Shown here: positions 1 through 5,096 of the stretch, in pieces
Layout of the letters: the number at the start of each line of letters is the position of its first letter
Position numbering within the stretch: the first letter of the stretch is position 1
Assembly (NCBI GenBank): GCA_034430275.1
Contig: DAOUEW010000364.1
Location: forward strand, 1 to 6,465
Direction: 5' to 3'
Length of the DNA: 6,465 nt
Source of the DNA: JAUVXJ01 sp034430275
GTDB lineage: Bacteria; Chloroflexota; Anaerolineae; UBA7937; B3-Chlor
Program-made: the position numbers and the translations under genes
The notes under the pieces: model-generated
What the model saw: the letters and a program-made list of their open reading frames with translations, nothing else
Database searches by the model: none
Told to the model about the DNA's origin: nothing

Positions 1-294
1 TTCGCACACATCTCGGAATGCCGATCAGAGTCGCCTCGACTCTCAGACAGGGAATGCAGCTATCTCAGCCCAAGGTGGAAGAGAGCGGTACTCGCGAGTA
101 CGGTGGCGAGCGCACTGCTGGTGAGTTCGCCGCGCTTCCTGGACACAATCGGGGGCCTCGGTGGTTTGCAGACCACACTGCTGCGTAGTCCCCTGCTTGT
201 CAGCCTACCCTTCTACGGCTTGCTGATCTTGTGGATGACCTATGCGCTGATCATGATCCGAGAGGGAGCACTGCTCAGAGCAAATCATGCTTGA
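1..294 (+). CDS. C-terminal end of a multi-pass membrane protein (5' partial), possibly a GT-C/GT87-type glycosyltransferase
   Basis: The reading frame is open from the first base to the TGA at 292-294, giving 97 residues, so this is probably the 3' end of a gene that starts upstream of the window. A GTG at 103 could be read as the start of a 63-residue protein, but it has no Shine-Dalgarno sequence at a usable distance, so I prefer the open-ended reading. Visible features are a hydrophilic stretch (about 1-25), a basic patch (RWKR), one hydrophobic helix (about 29-47), a short Gly-rich loop (IGGLGGLQ), and a strong hydrophobic helix (about 66-87, FYGLLILWMTYALIMI) followed by a short charged tail. 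The basic patch, helix, loop, helix and basic tail resemble the end of the GT87 protein just downstream, so a paralogous glycosyltransferase is plausible. That is inference: no catalytic region is visible. The function remains unassigned. Confidence 0.6.
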   Translation, partial: FAHISECRSESPRLSDRECSYLSPRWKRAVLASTVASALLVSSPRFLDTIGGLGGLQTTLLRSPLLVSLPFYGLLILWMTYALIMIREGALLRANHA

Positions 295-326
295 CCGGGA
301 TCGGCCATGTGAAGATCTTCAGTTCC

Positions 327-354
327 CTGCCCGTCATGTCCGCAGAACGGGCAG
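327..354. repeat. Inverted repeat / potential stem-loop, 8-bp perfect stem with 12-nt loop
   Basis: CTGCCCGT at 327-334 pairs exactly with ACGGGCAG at 347-354, with 12 bases between the arms. It begins 32 bases after the stop codon of the upstream gene, where a terminator would sit, and the stem is GC-rich. No run of T follows (the next bases are CAGCAAGTC), so it is not a classical rho-independent terminator. It could be an mRNA 3'-end stabiliser, a Rho-linked structure, part of a leader, or chance. Confidence 0.35.
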
Positions 355-475
355 CAGCAAGTCGTCCGGGAATGGACTCCGCCAAGGTAGGCCGGTGAAT
401 GTATGATCTGCCCAACCAGCATCTGTCCCGTGGACGTGCGGACGGGACGGTGCCCCAACAGGCTTCGCGCTAGAC

Positions 476-482
476 GGGAGGA
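476..482 (+). promoter_or_regulatory. Strong Shine-Dalgarno GGGAGGA that decides the TTG start at 490
   Basis: GGGAGGA ends 7 bases before the TTG at 490. The alternative ATG at 403 has only a poor purine match upstream (GGTGA too close, AGGTAGG about 10 bases away). It would also add a 29-residue Cys- and Arg-rich tail not expected in this family. The SD and protein layout both favour 490. Confidence 0.65.
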
Positions 483-489
483 TGTCGAC

Positions 490-1725
490 TTGAAGACCCC
501 CGTTGGCCAGAAGACCTCCGCGGGCCGCGTGAGGGCCTTGGGCCTGGCTCTCACCCTTGTCGTCCTACTAGCTTCAGTGTATGCGATTGTGCTGAACATG
601 CCTACCCGTGTGTACGAAGCGAGCGACTTCTTGGGCTACTGGGCAGCGGCGAATCTGCTGGCGCAGCGACAGAACCCCTATGATCAGACAGCGATGCTGT
701 CCTTGGAGCAAGATCAGGGGTGGGCGGGGGACGATCCGGTCTTTTCCTGGAACCCCCCCTGGCTGCATGTCCTTCTGCTACCACTCGGCGTACTCCCGTT
801 TCGCCCGGCGGCCGCTCTCTGGTTTGTGATCGCCCCTCTAGTCGTAGGAATAAGCGTCCTCCTGGTTTGGGACACGTTCAGCAGCCGGAAGCACGCTTTG
901 GGCCTGGTGGCGGCTTTGCTGACCGCCTTCCTGTTCTCTCCAACGCTGCACGCGATTCTCGAGGGGCAAGTCAACACGCTCATTCTCCTGGGTTGCGCTG
1001 GCTTCGTCGCTCTCAGCATCAGGCGTAGAGACACGATGGCCGGGGCGGCACTAGTACTGGTCACTGTGAAGCCTCACATCTCGTACTTGCTGGTGCCCGC
1101 CCTACTCCTTGTATCCCTGCTGCGAGGACGTTGGAGGATCCTGCTTGGCTTCATGGGTTCCCTCCTCTCTCTGCTCGTAGTGGCGACCTGCCTCTATCCG
1201 CGCTGGGCGGTGGCTTACCTAGTTCTCTTTGACGTCGCGGCCTCTCCTCTGGGGGCTACTACTTACGCGACGCCCACCGCGCGCGGCGTGCTGCGAGCGT
1301 GCCTGGGCGTTGACATAGGGATCTGGACATCCGTGGCCTGCCTGGCCATCTTTCTCGTTCTTGTCTGGCTGCGAGGACGCCAGACCGATCTTCCGGACCT
1401 CGCCAGTCTCTCCTTACTCCTTGGGCTACCAACCGCCCCGTTTGGCTGGTCCACCGACCAGGTAGTGCTCCTGATCCCCGTACTCCAGGCAGTCCAATGG
1501 TCACTGGATTCTTTGGCGGTGCAGAGACGTACGGTGGTTGTCTCACTTCTCCTGACCTACATCTTCGCCGCCTTTGTCTGGCTCGTCAGCTACCGGGATG
1601 TCGCATTCGCCGCGGTCCCGCCCATGATCGGCCTCTTGTGGTGGTACGCCCGAGGGAGAGCATCGCCGGGCCCACTCGGCCGAGCGACAACCTCGTCTGG
1701 AGGCCGGCAACCAGTCAATGACTAG
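490..1725 (+). CDS. GT87 family (DUF2029) polyprenyl-phosphate-sugar-dependent membrane glycosyltransferase
   Basis: Predicted 411-residue multi-pass membrane protein. In the GT87 family (which includes mycobacterial PimE and AftC) the enzyme moves mannose or arabinofuranose from a polyprenyl-phosphate carrier to an acceptor outside the cytoplasmic membrane. Hallmarks in order: a short basic N-terminus; helix 1 (about 16-35); the first external loop with Asp46 in SDFLGYW, the expected catalytic acid; NPYD (62-65); NPPW (88-91), the usual aromatic-Pro-Pro motif; GQVNT (159-163); VKPH with Lys194-Pro195; and GWSTDQ (319-324) before a late hydrophobic segment. About 10-12 membrane helices are likely, and the tail is Gly/Ser/Pro-rich. 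The length is normal for the family. I chose TTG 490 because of its strong SD; ATG 403 would give 440 residues. It is probably the first gene of an operon with the three following GT-C genes. Family assignment is firm; donor sugar and acceptor cannot be read from the sequence. Confidence 0.88.
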   Translation: MKTPVGQKTSAGRVRALGLALTLVVLLASVYAIVLNMPTRVYEASDFLGYWAAANLLAQRQNPYDQTAMLSLEQDQGWAGDDPVFSWNPPWLHVLLLPLGVLPFRPAAALWFVIAPLVVGISVLLVWDTFSSRKHALGLVAALLTAFLFSPTLHAILEGQVNTLILLGCAGFVALSIRRRDTMAGAALVLVTVKPHISYLLVPALLLVSLLRGRWRILLGFMGSLLSLLVVATCLYPRWAVAYLVLFDVAASPLGATTYATPTARGVLRACLGVDIGIWTSVACLAIFLVLVWLRGRQTDLPDLASLSLLLGLPTAPFGWSTDQVVLLIPVLQAVQWSLDSLAVQRRTVVVSLLLTYIFAAFVWLVSYRDVAFAAVPPMIGLLWWYARGRASPGPLGRATTSSGGRQPVND

Positions 1726-1760
1726 CGCGCCGGTGCAGTGCTAGATCTGGACCCAGGAGC

Positions 1761-1767
1761 AGAGGAG
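1761..1767 (+). promoter_or_regulatory. Shine-Dalgarno AGAGGAG for the 1773 gene
   Basis: AGAGGAG lies 5 bases before the ATG at 1773, in the 47-base gap after the GT87 stop codon. The gap has no T-run hairpin, so read-through from the GT87 gene is likely. Confidence 0.6.
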
Positions 1768-1772
1768 CGCCA

Positions 1773-3413
1773 ATGTCCAGCAGAGAGAAGTGGACGGCCG
1801 TACTGATAGCTGCGTTGACCATCTGTGTCGCCAACTCTCCCTATCTCTTGGCCTACGCTTCGGAGTCGCCACGCCTATCCTTCGGTGGTGTAGTCATGAA
1901 CTTCGAGGACGCCCACGGCTATCTGGCCAAGATGAACCAGGGAGCAGCGGGCAGGCTCACCTACCAGATACCGTTCACCTCGGAAGAGCATGAGGGGGCA
2001 TTCGTCGGCGGATTCTTCCTGGCGCTGGGTTGGATCTGCGCACTGACGGGTCTACCGGTTATCTGGATGTGGCACTTGTCCAGATTGGTGTTCGGTTGTG
2101 TTCTTCTTTTGTCAGCCTACGTTTTCATCGCCGCTTTCCTAGAGGACCCCAAGCAACGTCTCGTTGCCTATCTGCTGGCCTGTCTCTCGTCTGGGTTGGG
2201 TTGGGTGGTGCTGCTGACGGGACAGTTCTCCATTCTGGGCTTCGACCTCATAGACTTCAAGATGCCCGAGGCCCACACCTTCTTCACCATTCTCACGTTC
2301 CCCCACTTCTCTCTGGGAGCCACCCTGCTGCTGATCATCTTAGTGCTGATCCTTCAACTTCGCAGAACCCGGCGCTGGCGATACGCCGTAGTGGCAGGAC
2401 TGGCAAGCCTTGTTCTGGCTGTGGTGCATCCCTACAATCTGCTGATCGTGGCCGCTACGCTTGCCATCTGGCTCCTCCTCATCCTCTACAAGGAACGACG
2501 CGCACCCGTGGTGGAGTTGGCAGGCGCCGCGATCATCGGAGGGATGGCGTTGCCAGCGTTGGTCTACTATCTGTACGTCTTCGCCTTCAATCCTGCGTTC
2601 GGCGCCTGGGCCGCCCAGTCCGGCAGTCCTTCGCCCCACCCTCTCCATTATCTGATCGCATACGGCCCACTTCTCGTCCTCGCCGTCCCAGCCATGATCC
2701 AGCAAGCGCGAGAAGGCGATCCAGATCGCAGCCTTCCCCTCATCTGGGTTGTCGTGGTGGCAATTCTGGTCTATACACCGCTCAAGCAACAGAGACGAAT
2801 GGTGGAAGGCGTACACATCCCCCTCAGTCTCCTGGCCACCAGCAGCTTGTTCGCCTACTATCTGCCCCGGTTGGAGGGATCGAGACTGGCGAGAAGGCTT
2901 GTGACGTTGAGAAGACGATCCTACTCCAGGCACGGGCTGCGCAACTTCGCCATCTACCTGATCCTGGTTCTGACTCTGCCCTCCAACCTCTACATCCTGG
3001 CCAGCCTCACAGCCACCGTGGTCCAGCACCCCTATCCCTTCTTCCACGAGCGTGCCGAGAACGAGGCCATCGACTGGTTGGCCAGCGAGACCGAGTACAG
3101 AGATACGCTGCTGAGTGCCTACGGGACAGGGAGCTATATACCAGCCCGCATCGATCACAGGGTCTTCGTCGGTTACTGGGCTGAGACCGCCAACTTCGAC
3201 GCGAAGCTCGGCATCGTGGATCGTTTCTTCCGGGTCGGGACACCCGATTCCTGGCGGGTACAGACTCTGGAGCAATATGACATAGCCTACGTGTATTCTG
3301 GTCCGCGCGAGAGAATGGTGGGCGCATTCGACCCTGACACAGCCGACTACCTGACGCCCGTCTTTGCCAACGACGTGGTGACCATATACCGTGTCAAGGG
3401 GCTGGACAGTTGA
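1773..3413 (+). CDS. Large multi-pass membrane protein, GT-C-like, function unassigned
   Basis: A 546-residue protein from an ATG with a good ribosome binding site. Layout: an N-terminal helix (about 8-28); an external loop with EDAHGYLAKMNQG (45-57) and PFTSEEHEG (67-75); many helices to about residue 410; then a soluble C-terminal part. Motifs that look family-defining are SSGLGW (139-144), PEAHTFF (165-171), FPHF (176-179), HPYN (219-222) and QRRMVEGVHIP (340-350). The tail begins NEAIDWL (430-436), continues through AYGTGSYIPA, DHRVFVGYWAET and a predicted FF-containing segment, and ends in a short beta-rich stretch. The acid pair Glu45-Asp46 after helix 1 sits where GT-C glycosyltransferases keep the catalytic base, and the neighbours on both sides are GT-C enzymes. 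From memory, similar uncharacterised proteins are common in Chloroflexota. A glycosyltransferase role is an inference; a polymerase or accessory membrane protein is possible. The stop overlaps the next gene's start by four bases. Confidence 0.82.
   Translation: MSSREKWTAVLIAALTICVANSPYLLAYASESPRLSFGGVVMNFEDAHGYLAKMNQGAAGRLTYQIPFTSEEHEGAFVGGFFLALGWICALTGLPVIWMWHLSRLVFGCVLLLSAYVFIAAFLEDPKQRLVAYLLACLSSGLGWVVLLTGQFSILGFDLIDFKMPEAHTFFTILTFPHFSLGATLLLIILVLILQLRRTRRWRYAVVAGLASLVLAVVHPYNLLIVAATLAIWLLLILYKERRAPVVELAGAAIIGGMALPALVYYLYVFAFNPAFGAWAAQSGSPSPHPLHYLIAYGPLLVLAVPAMIQQAREGDPDRSLPLIWVVVVAILVYTPLKQQRRMVEGVHIPLSLLATSSLFAYYLPRLEGSRLARRLVTLRRRSYSRHGLRNFAIYLILVLTLPSNLYILASLTATVVQHPYPFFHERAENEAIDWLASETEYRDTLLSAYGTGSYIPARIDHRVFVGYWAETANFDAKLGIVDRFFRVGTPDSWRVQTLEQYDIAYVYSGPRERMVGAFDPDTADYLTPVFANDVVTIYRVKGLDS
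3396..3401 (+). promoter_or_regulatory. Shine-Dalgarno AAGGGG inside the end of the preceding gene, for the TTG start at 3410
   Basis: AAGGGG lies 8 bases before TTG 3410 and inside the last codons of the upstream gene. The start and stop share the bases TTGA (3410-3413), a typical arrangement for translational coupling. It supports TTG at 3410 over later in-frame starts, which would cut into the first membrane helix. Confidence 0.55.
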
Positions 3414-5089
3414 CGGAGCACGGGCCGAAGGCAGAAGCCGACGCTGGCCGCCGGAGTCGCAAGTCCTGGGATCCGCTGGCCGTGTTTCTGCTGGCCGTGG
3501 TTGTCAGGACCCTGGTGGCTTTGCCTCAACAGCAGCCCCACTACTTCGACGCCTACTACTACTACGACGTCGCTGAGAACCTTTACCTCGGCCGCGGGTT
3601 CGTGGTCGACTTCATCTGGAACTACCTCGACTCGCCAACTGAGGTCACGCACGTCAGCAACCTGTACTGGACACCTCTGTCTTCGATCATAGCGTGGGGC
3701 TCCTTCTCTGTCTTTGGACCGTCATATCGGGCCGCCCAGATTCCATTCATACTCCTGTCATCGGTCCCTCCTGTGCTGGCGTACTTCGTATCCTATCACG
3801 TGTGGAGGAAGCGCGAGCACGCCTGGCTGACCGCCATCCTCACGACTTTCGCCCCCTTCTATCTGAAGTATTGGGCCTCACCCGATAACTTCGCCCCCTT
3901 CGCGGTCACGGCTGGGCTGAGCCTGGTGACCATGTATCTCTTGGAGAGGAAGCGGCAGCGACGCTACGCCCTGTTTACAGGCTTGCTCATCGGCATCAGC
4001 CATCTCTCGCGAGCCGATGGAGTCCTGCTCTGGGTGGCCTTCGCGGCAGTCCTGACCATAGCCTTCCTCTACAGCGGCCTCACGAGCTCGAGGGGCACTG
4101 ACACGCTCGCCGGGAGTTCACCGCGGATCACCCTGACCGCTTGCGTCCAATGGTTGTTCCTGGCGGTGATCGGGTACCTGGTGGTGATGATGCCCTGGTT
4201 CTACCGCAACTGGAGGCTGATCAGCGCTCCCTTGTCCAGCGCTGGCACCAAGACTATCTTCTTGCGCAGCTACGCCGATCTGTTCAGCTACTCAGGGGAG
4301 CTCACCTGGCGAAGCTACCTGGAGTGGGGCTGGCCCTCGATACTCCGCTCTAAGGCTACGGCCGCCCTTCACAACCTGGCAGTGCTGGGCGGCGCCCTCC
4401 AGTTCCATCTTGCGCCTATGGCCGTGGTGGGTCTGTGGCAGGCGCGCAGGCAGAGGGAGTACGTACCAGTCTACGCCTATGCCGCCACCCTGTACGCGGC
4501 CATGACGCTGGTCTTCACCTTCCCTAGCACACATGCCAGCATGCTACACTCGACAGGGGCCCTTCTCCCCTTCCTGTTCGCCGCCGCAGTGCCAGGCATA
4601 GACGCAGCGGTGGGCTGGGTCGCAGTCCGCAGACGAACCTGGCATCCCCGGACCGCCCAGAGAGTCTTCCGAGTCGGCCTCACGGCGGTGGTCGTGATCA
4701 TCACACTGTTCGACTACTCCCAGGCCGTATTCCTCTCTCTCGACCCGTTGGGCTTCCAGCCGTTCTGGAACCGGGCCAATACCGGCTACGTTGCAGTTGC
4801 TGCCTGGTTGGAGGAGAATGCGTCCGCCGATACGCTGGTAATGGTGGTAGACCCCCCTGCCTACTACTACTTCACTCACCGGCGAGCCATCGTCATTCCC
4901 AACGAGGACGTGCCCGGAATCGTTGAGGTGGCCAATCGCTACGACGCCGAGTATCTGATCCTGGAGCAAGATCACGTGGCCTCTCTTGACGCACTCTACG
5001 GAGGGGAGAGATCTCCTTCGTTGCTGCTACAGCACGCTCTGGTGGACGAGTCTGGGCAACTGATCCAGATCTACACAATCGGGAGATGA
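3410..5089 (+). CDS. PMT_2/ArnT-like GT-C family membrane glycosyltransferase
   Basis: A 559-residue multi-pass protein. A basic cytoplasmic N-terminus (1-19) precedes helix 1 (about 22-38). The first external loop holds Asp47, a run of four Tyr (49-52), Asp53 and Glu56, then LGRGF, matching the 'D..Y...A..l..G.G' pattern of the PMT_2 / dolichyl-phosphate-mannose transferase superfamily, where the Asp or Glu is the catalytic base. Further on are SNLYWTPL (83-90), WASPDN (155-160), SRADG (200-204, the place of the usual 'TRP(E/D)G' motif) and PWFYRNW (262-268, the usual 'PW..RN'). From about residue 460 a soluble tail starts with AAWLEENAS and contains DPPAYYYF, then a helix-strand unit ending YDAEYLILEQ. 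It probably adds a sugar from a polyprenyl-phosphate donor to a glycan, lipid or protein outside the membrane. The ORF overlaps the previous gene by four bases and is followed 7 bases later by another GT-C gene. Exact donor and acceptor are unknown. Confidence 0.85.
   Translation: MTEHGPKAEADAGRRSRKSWDPLAVFLLAVVVRTLVALPQQQPHYFDAYYYYDVAENLYLGRGFVVDFIWNYLDSPTEVTHVSNLYWTPLSSIIAWGSFSVFGPSYRAAQIPFILLSSVPPVLAYFVSYHVWRKREHAWLTAILTTFAPFYLKYWASPDNFAPFAVTAGLSLVTMYLLERKRQRRYALFTGLLIGISHLSRADGVLLWVAFAAVLTIAFLYSGLTSSRGTDTLAGSSPRITLTACVQWLFLAVIGYLVVMMPWFYRNWRLISAPLSSAGTKTIFLRSYADLFSYSGELTWRSYLEWGWPSILRSKATAALHNLAVLGGALQFHLAPMAVVGLWQARRQREYVPVYAYAATLYAAMTLVFTFPSTHASMLHSTGALLPFLFAAAVPGIDAAVGWVAVRRRTWHPRTAQRVFRVGLTAVVVIITLFDYSQAVFLSLDPLGFQPFWNRANTGYVAVAAWLEENASADTLVMVVDPPAYYYFTHRRAIVIPNEDVPGIVEVANRYDAEYLILEQDHVASLDALYGGERSPSLLLQHALVDESGQLIQIYTIGR
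5081..5085 (+). promoter_or_regulatory. Shine-Dalgarno GGGAG for the 5097 gene
   Basis: GGGAG lies in the last codons of the preceding gene, 11 bases before ATG 5097. The spacing is slightly long but workable. The 7-base gap between stop (5089) and start leaves no room for a promoter or terminator, so this gene depends on upstream transcription. Confidence 0.45.
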
Positions 5090-5096
5090 TTCGGGG

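Larger units (their letters stand above)
295..489 (+). other. Intergenic / leader region before the GT87 gene
   Basis: No convincing gene lies in this gap of about 195 bases. The frame shared by the flanking genes is stopped at 292, 310 and 388, so the upstream and downstream genes are separate and not one broken gene. The gap holds a 12-bp perfect palindrome at 310-321 (TGAAGATCTTCA), an inverted repeat at 327-354, a -10-like TATGAT at 402-407 with no good -35 at normal spacing, and a TTGACC at 291-296 without a good matching -10. A promoter for the downstream genes could lie here, but none is well supported by sequence. The -10-like element overlaps the ATG at 403, which would fit that ATG not being the true start of the next gene. 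Confidence 0.4.

Noticed and set aside
103..294. Stand-alone 63-residue small membrane protein from GTG 103
   Set aside because: No ribosome binding site lies at a usable distance, and the frame is open further upstream to the window edge, so the 3' end of a longer gene is more likely.
403..489. ATG at 403 as the start of the GT87 gene
   Set aside because: It would add 29 residues (three Cys, many Arg) ahead of a protein already complete for its family, with a poor ribosome binding site. TTG 490 has GGGAGGA at ideal spacing. I keep 403 only as an alternative.
1119..1379. 12-bp direct repeat GCTGCGAGGACG at 1119-1130 and 1368-1379
   Set aside because: Both copies encode LRGR in cytoplasmic loops. 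About one such 12-bp match is expected by chance in a window of this size, so it is not evidence of a repeat element.
1722..1744. CTAGC...GCTAG inverted repeat after the GT87 stop codon
   Set aside because: The stem is only 5 bp with a 13-base loop and no T-run follows. It is too weak to call a terminator.
2030..3184. 384-residue + strand ORF
   Set aside because: It lies wholly inside the 1773-3413 gene in another frame, with Arg/Ser/Pro/Gly-rich low-information composition and no recognisable motif. The overlapping frame has coherent membrane helices.
2340..3275. 311-residue antisense ORF
   Set aside because: Opposite the 1773-3413 gene, it is explained by the reverse complement of codons ending in C or G. 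The translation is Gly/Gln/Asp/His-rich with no helices or motifs, and no promoter or gene context supports an antisense gene.
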